The notes beneath the pieces were generated by a model that saw nothing but the letters and a program-made list of their open reading frames with translations, was not told where the DNA came from and made no database searches. DNA of 64,000 nt, taken from positions 13,681,213 to 13,745,212 of the forward strand of contig NC_063264.1 in the NCBI RefSeq assembly GCF_019578655.1. Direction: 5' to 3'. The DNA comes from Ricinus communis. Taxonomy: Eukaryota > Streptophyta > Magnoliopsida > Malpighiales > Euphorbiaceae. Below, one piece after another: positions 9,699 to 21,073 of this stretch. Numbering within the stretch: the first letter of the stretch is position 1; every line of letters begins with the position of its first letter. Both the position numbers and the translations under genes were made by a program.

Positions 9699-12362
9699 GT
9701 TGTTTTCTTCTATTGACAAAAATACACCTCTTTACGTTGTTGGTTTCTCATATTAAAAAATATATCCCTTTTATAGGATTGTTTTCTCATACTCAGAAAT
9801 ATACCCCTCTTACGGGATTGTTTTCTCATATTCACAAATATACCCCTCTTACGGGATTGTTTTCGTATATTGACAAATACACCAATTTTACGGTGTTGTT
9901 CTATCTTACTCACAAATATATCCCTCTTACAGGGTTGTTTTCTCATATTTACAAATATACCCCTCTTACGGGGTTGATTTCTCATATTCACAAATATATC
10001 CCTTTTACGGCGTTGTTTTCAAATAAAATCCCTTTTATATGGTTGTTTAGTCATACTTAGAAATATACCTGACTTATGGGGTTTTTTTCTTACGTTGACA
10101 AATATATCCTCTCACGAGATTTTTTTATCATATTAAAAAATATACCACTTTTACGTGGTTGTGTTCTGATACTTACAAATATACCACGCTAACGGGGTTG
10201 TTTCTGAATATTCACAAATATACCCCTCTTATGGGGTTGTTTTATCATATTCATAAATATATCCCTGTTACGGGGTTGTTTTCTAATATTAACAAAAATA
10301 TCCCTTTAACGGGGTTGTTCTGTCATATGAAGAAATATACTCCTTTTACGCGGTTGTTTTCTCATATTCATAAACATACCCCTTTTACAGTGTTATTTCC
10401 TCATACACACAAATATACAACATTTACACTGTTATTTTCTTATATTAACAAATATACCCCTCTAACGGAGTTGTTTTCTTATATTAAAAAATATACCTCT
10501 ATTATGGGGCTAATTTGTCATACTCACAAATATACCTCACTCACGGGATTCTTTTCTCATATTTACAAATACACCCCTTTTACGGTGTTCTTTCCTCATA
10601 GTCACAAAGATACCCCACTTACGGAGTTGTTTTCTTCTACTAACAAAAATACATCTCTTACGGGGTTGTTTTCTCATATTAAAAAATATATCCCTTTTAT
10701 AGTGTTGGTTTCTCATACTCAGAAATATACCCTTCTTATAGGTTGTTTTCTCATAATTATAAATATACCCCTCTTACGGGGTTGTTCAATCATACTCACA
10801 AATATACCCCTATTACGGGTTGATCTTTAATATTAACAAATATACCCCTCTTATGATGTTATTTTCTCATATTAAAATATATACCCCTGTTACGGGGTTG
10901 TTTTCTCATATTCACAAATATACCCTCTTACGCGGTTGATTTCTTATATTCATAAATATATCCCTTTTTACGGTGTTGTTTAATCATCCTGACAAATATA
11001 CTCGACTTATGGGGTTATTTTCTTATATTGACGAATATACCCCTCTCACGGAGTTGTCTTCTAATATGCAAGAGTATACCCCTTTATGGGCTCATTTTCT
11101 GCTACTTACAAACATACAACTCTTATGGGGTTGTTTTTCATATTTACAAATATACCGGGTTGTTTTCTCATATTCACAAATATACCTTTCTTATGGGGTT
11201 GTTTTCACATATTAAAAAATATACCCCTATGACGCGGTGTTTCCTCATATTCACAAATATACCCCTCTTACAAGGTTGTTTTTGCATATTCATAAATATA
11301 TCCATATTACGGTATTACTTTCTTATATTGACAACTATACCCCTTTTACGGGGTTGTTCTATCATACTAACTATATACCCCTCTTACAGGATTATTTCCT
11401 AATATTGACAAATATACCCCTCTTACGGGGTTGTTTTATCATATTAAAAAATGTACTGCTGTTACTGGGCTATTTTCTTATAGTCGCAAATACACCCTCT
11501 TAGGAGGTGTATTTCTCATATTCATAAATGTATCCCTTTTATGGTGTTTTCTAATCATCCTCACAAATATACCCGACTTACGGGGTTATTTTCTTATATT
11601 GACAAATATCCCCCTCTCACGGGGTTGTCTTATGATATTAAAGAATATATTCCTTTTGTGGGGTTGTTTTCTGATACTCACAAATATATCACTCTTACAG
11701 GGTTGTTTTCTCATATTCTCAAATATACCCATCTTACGGGGTTGCTTTCTCATACTCACAAATCTACCCTTTTACGGGGTTGTTTTCTCATATTCAAAAA
11801 TATACTCCTCTTACGGGGTTGTTTTCTCATATGAAAAAATATACCCTAATTATGGTAGTGTTTCCTCATGTTCACATATGCCCATCTTACAAGGTTGTTT
11901 TCTCAAATTCATAAATATACCCCTATTACAGGGTTGTTTTCTTATATTGACAAATACACCTCTTTTATGAGGTTATTCTAGCGAACTCACAATATACCCC
12001 TCTTACGGGATTATTTTTTACTATTAACAAATATACCCCTCTTACAGGGTTCTTTTATCATATTAAAATATATTCCATAGTTATAGGGTTGTTTTCTCAT
12101 ATTCACAAATATACCCCTCTTACGTGGTTGATTTCTCATATATATAAATATATCGCTTTTACTGTGTTGTTTACTTATAATCACATATATACCCGACTTA
12201 TGAAGTTATTTTTTTATATTGATAAATACACCCCTCTTACAATATTGTTTCTAATATTAAAAGATATACCCCTTTTACGCGGGTGTTTTCTCATACTCAT
12301 AAATATATCCCTCTTACAGTGTTGTTTTCTCATATTAAAAAATATACCCCTTTTATCGGGTT
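9699..12362 (+). repeat. 39-bp satellite array, block 4 (+ orientation)
   Basis: About 68 monomers. It contains the longest satellite open frame of the window, 223 codons at 10159-10830 (about 17 monomers), repeating LFSHIHKYTPLTG-like peptides. No signal, domain or codon pattern beyond the repeat is seen. The array stops at 12362 where the same satellite continues in reverse orientation with no insert between. Confidence 0.95.
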
Positions 12363-12368
12363 GTCAAT
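12358..12368. other. Direct inversion junction of the satellite
   Basis: The + oriented unit (...ccttttatcgggttgt) passes directly into a - oriented unit (gtcaatataagaaaacaacc). The overlap is about 3 bp (tgt), compatible with microhomology joining. The solo LTR starting at 12392 lies 25-30 bp further on and has its own target-site duplication, so it is not part of this junction. Confidence 0.8.
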
Positions 12369-12391
12369 ATAAGAAAACAACCCCATACGTG

Positions 12392-13903
12392 TGATGAGCA
12401 TAGTTTTACACATATTTGCTTGCATATTATTGCGTATGTTCTTAGCAATTATTGTGCTTTTATTCCCAGATCACCCGTGTTTTATGTTCTTTTGCATTTC
12501 AGGAACATTTATAGGACCATCATCGGTGTTTAAGTAATTATAGATCAATACGTGCGGAAACGGATGAGAATTCATCAAGATCGGACAAGAGCCCGCGTTG
12601 CACACATTGAGCACGGCCTGAGTGAAGGCCGTGCTGACCATCACAGCCTAGACTCTGGCCGTGACCAACCATCAAAACTTGGTCTTCAAAATAATAGTTT
12701 GGGCACGGTTTCCGTAGCCACCACGGCCTCCAGCACGGCCCGTGGTGGCCAGCACGGGAAGCAACACGGTCATGGTGAAACCCTAGTTGGTGAGATCCAC
12801 AGTTTTAGCACGGCATGGACTCCGGCCGTGCTGACCAGCACGGCCTTGACCACGGCCGTGCTGAGTTAAATATATAAGAAAAATTCATTTTTCTTAGAGA
12901 AAAGAGGGAAAAAAGAGTGACATTGAGCCCTAGTGGCTGGTTCGATTTTTGCACAGTATTGAGTGCAAGAGAGTTGGGGGAGTAAGAATCCCGGAATCGC
13001 AAGGTTCCGAGTGCAAAACAGTAGTGGAAGCAATTCAAGAGGCAGTTTGGGAGATTAATCAAAGTGTAGATCCAGATTTGGAGCTGTTCATCCAATTCGA
13101 GAGAAAAGGGTGTACATGTTTTATTTTCATTATTCTTTCATTGTGATTGATTTCCTAGATTATTTTAAACATGAACATGATTAGCTAGATTGATTTAATC
13201 CATTGGGATTTCTTTACTATGTTGGCTTGATATTATATTGTTGGATTGTTCGAGTTGGTTTTGTATTCTTCTTGGTTTCAGTATTAATAAGATAATGCAT
13301 TATTCATGAGACGTTGTGAATTGTGATGTTTAGATTGCTTTATGAGATTGAGAAATCCGTTTGGCAATTGGAATTTTGAATACCAAGAACTGGTTAATAA
13401 TTGCTTAGAGATAAGGATAATTAACTAGCCGGATTAAGAATTAACAAAGCTTAATAGAGGTGGATCAAAGCTTAATGCTAATTTAAGAATCAATCGTTAG
13501 GAAGAGATTCCAACTTTAGGTTATTAGGTTTAGGAATTCGGTTATCTCGAGAGAGAAACCGAATTCGGTTAAGAATTCGTCCACGGGTAGCATAATTAGA
13601 CTCACCGATCCTTTATCTTTTGTTTGATTGCCAACTAGTTTAGATTCCCTTTGGGTTTGTCTTCTTGTCTTGATTATTTCACTTATCAATTACTCCTGGA
13701 TCTCCCTTAGAACATAGCTCGTAGTTAATAGTTAGTTTAGAATTTATTCATCATCCATTTTAGGTTAATATAATAAAGAACAAAGAAGTAACTCTAGGCT
13801 TTCGCTTTCTCAAGGAATACGACCTTGATACTCGCCATTAGTGCTAGACTGCATCGATAGGTACACTGCCTTAGATTGTAGCTAACACGAGTAGCAACCA
13901 TCA
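12392..13903 (+). repeat. Solo LTR, Athila-like variant B, 1512 bp
   Basis: Starts TGATGAGCATAG and ends AGCAACCATCA. It is flanked by the perfect 5-bp target-site duplication ACGTG (12387-12391 and 13904-13908). Removing it restores a continuous - oriented satellite unit. U3 carries clustered AGCACGGCC / GGCCGTGCT half-sites (about 12610-12860), followed by a TATA-like atatataag at 12868-12876. From about 13171 to the end it is nearly the same as the 3' half of the LTR at 58949-60400, whereas the first 750 bp differ. The 106-codon open frame at 12552-12869 is an LTR artefact. Confidence 0.92.
12868..12876 (+). promoter_or_regulatory. LTR TATA box candidate (variant B)
   Basis: atatataag lies just after the palindrome cluster and before a purine-rich leader, the expected place for the LTR promoter of a plant gypsy element. 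The nested LTR at 22543-24007 keeps the same element (cttatatat on the + strand near 23571). Inferred from position and sequence only. Confidence 0.55.
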
Positions 13904-16900
13904 ACGTGCGGTATATTTTTTAGTATGAGAAGACAATGCCGTAATAGGGGTATATTTATGAATATGAGAAATCTACCCTACAAGAGTGGTACACTTGTGA
14001 ATATGAGAAAAAAATCCCGTAAGAGGTGTGTATTTGTGAGTTTAAGAAAATAACCGCGTAAAAGAGGTATATTTTTTATTATAAGAAAACAATCCCGTAA
14101 GAGGGGTATACTTGTGAGTATGACAAAACACCCGCGTAAAAGGGGTTTATTTTTTAATATTAGAAAATGATCCCGTAAGAGGGGCATATTTGTAAAAATT
14201 AGAGAACAACCCTGTTAGAGGGGTATATTTGTGAATATGAGAAAACAATCTTGTCAGAGCGGTATATTTATGAATATAAGGAAACAATATCGTAAATGGG
14301 ATATATTTATGAATATAAGAAATCAACCCCGTAAGTGTGGTATACTTATGAATGTAAGAAAATAACCAAATAATAAGAGTATATTTTTTAATATGAGAAA
14401 ACAACTCTATAAGAGAGGTATATTTTTTAATATGAGAAAACAACCCCGTAAGAGGGGTATATTTGTGAATATAAGAAAACAACCTCGTAAATTGGGTATA
14501 TTTGTTAGTATGAGTAAACAACGCAGTAAAAGTGATATATTTATGAATATGAGAGGTATAGTTATGAATATGAGAGAACAATCCCATAAAAGGGATAGAT
14601 TTTTTAATATGAGAAGACAACCCCGTAAGAGTGGTATATTTGTCAATATAAGAAAACAACCGCCTTAGTCGGGTAGATTTTTGAGTATGAGTAAACAACC
14701 CCGTAAAAGGGATATATTTATGAATATGAGATATGAACCCCGTATTAGGGGTATATTTCTAAATATGAGAAAACAACACCATAAAATGGTATATTTCTTA
14801 ATATGGGAAAAAAACCCTGTAAGAGGGGTATATTTGTGAGTATGATAAAACAACCCCGTTATAAAGGTATATTTGTGACTATAATAGAACAACCACGTAA
14901 AAGAAGTGTATTTGTCAATATAAGGAAACAACCCTGTAAGAGGGGTATATTTATGAATATGAGAAAACAACCCCGTATGAAGGGAATATTTATGAATGTG
15001 AGAAAACAACCCCCTAAGAGGACTATAGTTGTCAGTTTGAGAAGACAACCACATTAAAGGGTTATATTTTTTAATATGAGAAAACAACCTGGTAAAAGGG
15101 ATATATTTATCAATATAAGAAAACAATCCCGTAAGTGGGGTATATTTGTGAATATGAGGAAATAAGACCGGAAAAAGGTTTTTTTTTATAAATATGACAA
15201 ATTAACTCCGTAAGAGGGGTATATTTATGTGCATGAGAAAATGGTTATATTTCTTAATATGAGAAAACATCTTAGTAAGAGGGGTATATTTGTCAATATT
15301 AGAAGTACACTCATAAGAGCAGTATATTTGTCAGTATGATAAAATAACTCTAAAAGAGGGGTATATTTGTCAGTAATCAAAAACAACCCCGTAAAAAGAG
15401 TTTATTTATGAGTATTATCGAACAACCACATAAAAGGGGTGTATTTGTCAATATTAGAAAATAACCCGGTAATAGGGGTATATTTATCAATATGAGAAAA
15501 TAACCCTGTAAGTGGTATATTTGTGAGTTTGAGAGAACAAGGACATAAAAGGAGTATATTATTTAATAAGAGAAACAACCTCACAAGAGTGGTATATTTA
15601 TCAATATAAGAAAACAACCCATTTGTGGGGTATATTTGTGAGTTTGAGAAAGCAACGCCGTAAAAGGGGTATATTAATGTATATGAGAAATCAACCCCGT
15701 AAGAGAGGTATTTTTGCCAATAATAGAAAATAACCTCGTAAGAGGGGTATATTTATAAATATAAGAAAACAACCCCATAACAGGGGAGGATTTGTGAATA
15801 TAAGAAAAAACCACGTAAGAGGCGTATATTTCAAAGTATGAGAAAACAACCACATAAAAGGGATATATTTTTTAATATGAGAAAACAACCTCGTAAGAGG
15901 GAATTTGTCAATATAAGAAAACAACCACGTATGTGGGTTATGTTTGTGAGTATAAGGAAACAACAATGTAAAAGGGACATATTTATGAATATGAAAAATC
16001 AACCCCGTATGAGGGGTATATTTGTTAGTATGAGAAAACAACCCCGTAAAACAGGTATATTCTTTTATATAAGAAAATAACCCCAAAAGCGAGGTATATT
16101 TGTAAATATTAGAAAACTACCATATAAGATGGTTATAATTGTGAGTATGATAGAACAATCCATAAAAAGGGTGTCTATGTCAATAGAAGAAAACAGCCAC
16201 GTAAGAGGGTATATTTGTGAATATGAGAAAAAAATCCCGTAAGAGCGGTATATTTCTGAGTATGAGAAAACAATATATAGAAGTGGAGTATTTGTTAATA
16301 TAAGGAAACAACCCATTAATACGGGTATATTTATGAATATAAGAAAATAACCCTGTAAGAGGAGTATATTTGTGAATATGAGAAAAGAACCGCGCAAGAA
16401 GGGTATATTTCTGAATATGAGAAAACAACACCATTAAAGGGATATATTTTTTAATATGAGAAAACAACTCCGTAAGATGGGTATATTTGTGAATATAAGA
16501 AAACAACCCCATTAGAGGAGTATATTTGTGAGTATTGGAAAATAACCCATAAGAGGAGTATATTTTTTAACATGAGAAAACAATCCCGTAAGAGGGGTAT
16601 ATTTTTCAATAGTAAAAAATAATCCGTAAGTCTAGTATATTTACGAGTATGAGTGAACAACGTTATCAAAGGGATATATTTATGAATATGAGGCAACAAG
16701 CCCGTAAGAGGGGTATGTTTTTGAATATGAAAGACCCCCGTAAAAGGGATATATTTATGAATATGAGATATCAACCCATTGAGGGGTATATTTCTGAATA
16801 TGAGAAAACAACACCATAAAAGAGATATATTTAAAATGAGAAAACAATCCTGTAAGAGGGGTATATTTTTTTATAGAAGAAAATAACCCCGTAAGTCTAG

Positions 16901-17078
16901 TATATTTGTGAGTATGAGTGAACAACGTTATTAAAGGGATATATTTATGAATATGAGACAACAAGCCCATAAGAGGGGTATGTTTTTAAATATGAAAGAC
17001 CCCTGTAAGAGGGATATATTTATGAATATGAGATATCAACCCATATGAGGGGTATATTTCTAAATATGAGAAAACAAC
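13904..17078 (-). repeat. 39-bp satellite array, block 5 (- orientation)
   Basis: About 82 monomers in reverse orientation (a 28-bp piece of the same array lies at 12363-12391, left of the solo LTR). Near its right end a module of about 265 bp is duplicated in tandem (16597-16830 and about 16860-17078). Both copies share a monomer shortened by 8 bp (aatatgaaagacccc). The block is cut off by the truncated Athila-like LTR at 17079. Open frames such as 14147-14698 are repeat products. Confidence 0.95.
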
Positions 17079-17472
17079 TTCTTTCTTTTAACTAATTCCC
17101 CCTGTAGCCGCCAACACGGCCGTGTTCCCAACATGGGCTGGTGTTGATGCCCGTGTCAATCTCTGTGGGCGTGCTCCCTAAAACTTCTGTTTCTTTGATG
17201 TTTGATGCACCAACACGGCCGTGTTGGTGCACGTGTTGGTAACACGGCCAGTGTTGAAACCAACACGGCCATGTTCAAATTGAGGATGCACAAACCCGAC
17301 TTGTTTCGGCAACTTTGACGTCTAATTCTTTCCTTTATCACTCTTTGACTTCTTTTGGACCTAAAGCACACAAACAAATGCATAGGGTGAGTGTTGGGAC
17401 CAATTCACATCCAAATGTACATAAATTCTGCCTTAAAATCCCTATTTAGATGTGTGTATTCTATGCACGTCA
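17079..17472 (-). repeat. Truncated 3' LTR of Athila-like copy 1
   Basis: Keeps only the first 394 bp of the LTR, homologous to 25440-25834. It starts (minus strand) TGACGTGCATAG at 17472 and breaks off at 17079 against satellite. Contains a perfect 24-nt palindrome at 17207-17230 (half-site gcaccaacacgg) plus further CACGG/CCGTG half-sites. No target-site duplication can be expected because the end is lost. Confidence 0.88.
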
Positions 17473-17512
17473 AATAACTCCACACTTAGCTCATTGCTTG
17501 TCCTCAAGCAAT
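17473..17512 (-). promoter_or_regulatory. Polypurine-tract region and stem-loop before the 3' LTR
   Basis: On the minus strand a perfect 8-bp stem (attgcttg / caagcaat, loop AGGA; 17493-17512) is followed 5 nt later by aagtgtggag and then the LTR. In plant Athila/Tat elements a G-rich AAGTGTGGGGGAG-like tract just before the LTR primes plus-strand DNA synthesis; here it is partly degraded. A similar stem-loop plus aagtgtggggtggg module lies at 18763-18801. Confidence 0.6.
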
Positions 17513-18762
17513 CAAAAGTAAAATAAGGAAAATAAACCAGTAAGGAACAACACTTAAACTGATAAACAAGCTAGAGAGCTCCTGCACATATCCTTAACAA
17601 GCGTAAGTCAAACAAAAAGAAACGAAGCAATCAATTAAAGTATCACAACCAAGATGCCAATAATTCGCATAATATTATCTCAACAAAATTATTCAGAACC
17701 AACTCCTCACCAGATTCACTCTAAATCACTCAAAGTGTTTAAAGGGTAGTGTTTAATCGCTCAATGCATCAACTACTGCCTTACTTACTATATGCTTGCT
17801 CTTAAATCCTACTCCTACCACTTATAGAGAGTCAACAACCATGTCAAGAGGTCTTTATAAGGGTTGTAATGGGGATTAGGTAGGGGTAGGTAAATTTGGT
17901 AAGAGTTGAACCTATGGTGTTCTGCAATGAAATACATGACATGCACACAAGTCACAATAATCACAAGGGGTAAACAATGGATAGTAGTCCAAGGTGGGAA
18001 ATAGAAATAAAGTCAAAATGTTTAGCTCACTTACTTTCTTTCTTTTCATCACCTTTCCCTCTTATTCTTCTTTTTATATATTTTTCTTCTTTCTTTTTTT
18101 TCATAAGGGAAGAACATTCACATAATAGAGTGAATTTCTTTTTGGATTGAAGTAAGCTGCTACAAGATTCCAAAGCTATTCCTAAGATAAATATTCCCAA
18201 TAAAAACAACTCATGTGCAAAATCATAACCCAAAGCAGAATAAAACTAAGTGGTAATGGAGTATGATGAAAAAAATGGTGAAAGAAGTGGTTATCTACAT
18301 AATCAATAAACGAATGAAGGCTATTTGGCTAGAATGAAAAACCTAAGTGCCTCTATCATACCAAAGTGTTAAACTCTCCTTGTGGCCCTCATAAGCATTA
18401 CCGAGCAAGTTCTATAAGTAAAGACAGTAATTGGCACTCTCAACAAGAAATAAATACAAGCATATAAAGTGTATGCTTACAATTTACGCTCAATTTCTCA
18501 CAAGTGTGCTTTTGAGTAGGTTCCAAACAAAAATCATCAAAACAGAATTAGATAAACCAAAGCAACTTAGTACAAAACTCAAAATAATTATCTTACATTC
18601 TTCCGCAAAACTCAACATTATCGGTTTTACCCGATCATATGGACATAAATAGGATTTCAAAAGCCAGCCAACAGTAAGAGCATAGAAACAAAGTGGAAAA
18701 TTTTCAAAATTTTACAAAAAATTGCACAAAGAATAAACATATAACTGAGATGGGATAAATAT
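17513..18762 (-). other. 3' noncoding region of Athila-like copy 1
   Basis: AT-rich, no open frame with recognisable content. Short open frames at 18027-18233 and 18431-18652 have no motif. A long 3' noncoding stretch between the last ORF and the LTR is usual for Athila-type elements. Confidence 0.6.
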
Positions 18763-18801
18763 CACCCACCCCACACTTGAAGGACACACTGTCCCCAGTG
18801 T
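18763..18801 (-). promoter_or_regulatory. Stem-loop plus second polypurine-like tract after ORF2
   Basis: Minus strand: a perfect 6-bp stem acactg / cagtgt with loop GGGA (18786-18801), then 7 nt, then aagtgtggggtgggtg (18763-18778). It begins about 50 nt after the ORF2 stop. Same layout as the module beside the 3' LTR but with a better-preserved purine tract. Could be a second plus-strand primer site or an RNA-processing signal; this is inference. Confidence 0.5.
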
Positions 18802-18848
18802 ACAAAATATAAGAAATCAAAAAGGAGAAAGAACTAATATTGCCCTGA

Positions 18849-20384
18849 CTATAGCTCCGGAGTAAAAAGAGGTGCATCAGTAGGTATATCAGGGCGTTGG
18901 CTGGTCTGTGGTGGAGTGGCTACTCTCTGAGGATCGGAAGTAGTGTCATATATAGGAGTTGGTGGATCAGTAGGAGCATCGTCAATAGGAGGCTCGTCAA
19001 GCTGTTGTGTTGAAGGGTGCTCAATCGGAAAGGGAGGGCCAGCTGGATCATCCGCTAGAGGTATGTCAAAATGGCTCTGCTCTAGAACCCGGCTCTGTGG
19101 ACAGGCAGGTGCAAAGTCTGTAGCAAAAATATCATCAAACATGTCATTGGCCATAGAGGCCTCTAACTTACCTCCCTGCTCAATCAGGGCCTGAAGCATA
19201 GCCCTCTGCCTCTCAAACTGAGCCATCATCTGGCTCTGAAACTCAGCCTAACACTGTAAAAGGTCCTGCTGAAAAGCCTCTTGTCGAATGAAATGCTCCT
19301 ACTGCTCCTCTGCCAACCTCTGCACCGTAACCTGCAGCTCTCTAAACTCAAATAGAGAGACTCCTAAAACAGCTAATGAAGAGCCAGAAAGAGCTAAAGT
19401 AGATGGTCTAGAGGAAGACTCCGGAATATCAAAAGAAGGTGGGACCAAGAGAGCATTCCTCAGTCTATACTCTAGTCCTAGCGGACCCTGCCTACGAGTC
19501 ACCATCCCCATACTAACCAATTGGGGAAGTCCCAACGTCTCCATCACCCCCAGCTATGTCAAATATGGTATCGCCTCCTCTAAAACTCCTAAGCTCCTAG
19601 CCAGTCGAGTAATGTAAGTCCCAAAATAGAAAAATACCTTCTTTGAGTTGTTGCAGAAGGCACTAATCTGTCTGGCCAACAAATATCCCATGTCAACGGA
19701 TTGGTGCTGATGCATGCTGTAAAGTATAAACAGGTCCGGTTGGGTAACTACACCACCACTATCTCCCCTGCCAGTGATGGTCCTAGCCAGCAATGCATGC
19801 AAGTATCGTAGTCCCTCAGGCAAGTTAGACGCCTTAGACTGGCTGGCACTGTATCCCTCAGTGTCTTCAGAAATCTCGGCCTACATCTGTGGATATGACA
19901 CACAAGGCGTGTGTATGTAGTGACTGCAAACCTCAACAGCTGCATCGTCATCAGTCCACAAACCCAAGTGTACCCCAAAGTGCTGCACACTTATCGTGAA
20001 AGACTGCTCTGCTAGTCTGAAACTGATCGCATCCGGTTATTGGAAGTCCCGTAACTGGCTTTGCAAAAAGAAAGTGCTGGCAAACTCCACAGTCAACTCC
20101 CTATATGTTGGTTCAACTATCTCAACGAATTACTGAAATAGGGGCGCAAGTCCGACGGTTTCCAGTGCTGGCCAGTCTATCCTATGCCCCTTTCCCAAAT
20201 CTTTGTGCCTCATTAATTGATATCTTTGCTCAAAGGTGGGCTGCCCTCGGAAAAGTAGGAATCGATGGCGCTGCGGTGGTCTAATTTGGCCTGAACTAGT
20301 CGGTGCAGCGCCTGACGTTCGAGAGGAAGAGGAACCATCGGTCCGCCTCCTCTTGTAAACTCCTGATCCTCGTCTGGTGGACAT
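18849..20384 (-). pseudogene. ORF2 of Athila-like copy 1 (plant retroelement protein)
   Basis: Starts MSTRRGSGVYKRRRTDGSS, a basic Ser-rich N-terminus of about 35 residues. A globular region follows: RHRFLLFRGQPTFEQRYQLM, RIDWPALETVGL, FVEIVEPTYRELTVEFASTF, FRLAEQSFTISVQHFGVHLGL, GYLLARQISAFCNNSK, FGTYITRLARSLGVLE. Then comes a Gln-rich probable coiled coil (QRLAEEQ to MMAQFERQRAMLQALIEQ) and a Pro/Asp-rich acidic tail ending FTPEL-stop. The pattern resembles plant retroelement families annotated as ATHILA ORF-1 or putative plant transposon protein (named from memory); biochemical function unknown. About six in-frame stops and a 27-30-nt deletion near 20140 relative to copy 2 make it a pseudogene. 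It sits in the env-like position. Confidence 0.75.
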
Positions 20385-20389
20385 GGTAC

Positions 20390-20940
20390 CTGAAAAAGAA
20401 ATTTTTAGTACTAAGGATCAACGAAATTCTGGCAGCATAACGGCATAAAATGGACAAACTGAACGATTTAACTTGATAAAATTAAACCGCTGCAAAGAAA
20501 ATTCAATCCACAATACTACCAACCAATTCTAACCAATTAAATTTTCAATTTATCCACATGGAGTTTAACTTTGCCATAATCCATCACAAGGCAAACCAAC
20601 ATGCTAATATAAAATAGATACAACAGAGTCGACTATATATGACAGAGCCTATTGTTTAGTGGCCAACAATAATAATAAAGAGAAAAATAAAGAATTAATC
20701 ACAATCATGAATAATGGTAGAAAAGAAAAATGGAAAATATGAGCAAGTTAAGTATATAAACTAAATTAAAGAAAACAAAAGAAAATTAAGCACAAACATG
20801 AATGTAAATGCATGCACCAAATAATAAAATAAGGAAATAAACTATAAAAAAATTGAAACACAAATTCGAACACAAAGAAAAAATAAATTCGAACTAATAT
20901 CAAAATAAAATAATGGAAAATGAAGTTGGAGGGTACTTAC
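20390..20940 (-). other. Putative leader intron upstream of ORF2, copy 1
   Basis: On the minus strand the donor reads caa|gtaagtaccc (GT at 20940-20939) and the acceptor reads ttctttttcag|gtacc (AG at 20391-20390), 5 nt before the ORF2 ATG at 20384. The enclosed 551 nt are strongly AT/T-rich as plant introns are. Copy 2 keeps both splice sites at the same places. Splicing itself is not shown by sequence. Confidence 0.6.
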
Positions 20941-21060
20941 TTGACAAACGCAATATCCAAAGCCTTCGAGATGAGAAATAAGAAGTGAAAGAGTAAGAGA
21001 GGAGAGAATTGCTAAAACTAAAAGGAGAGCAAATTTTTTGGCTATTTCGAAATGAAGTGG

Positions 21061-21068
21061 TATATATA
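21061..21068 (-). promoter_or_regulatory. Internal TATA box for ORF2, copy 1
   Basis: tatatata, in context cctatatataccacttcat on the minus strand, about 120 nt upstream of the putative intron donor. A pyrimidine-rich leader follows (ctctcctctcttactctttc). An array of CACGG/CCGTG half-sites lies just upstream. All parts are conserved in copy 2 (62239-62246). Confidence 0.55.
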
Positions 21069-21073
21069 GGCAG

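Noticed and set aside
10159..10830. 223-codon open frame that could be a repetitive protein gene
   Set aside because: It consists only of 13-residue units dictated by the 39-bp satellite, has no conserved start or domain, and overlapping frames are equally open.
12552..12869. 106-codon open frame in the LTR
   Set aside because: Lies in U3 of a solo LTR and spans the palindrome cluster; its reverse homologue at 23632-23847 is broken after 72 codons; no domain.
18943..19194. Plus-strand Gly/Ser-rich open frame
   Set aside because: Antisense shadow of the Pro/Asp-rich tail of ORF2 on the minus strand.
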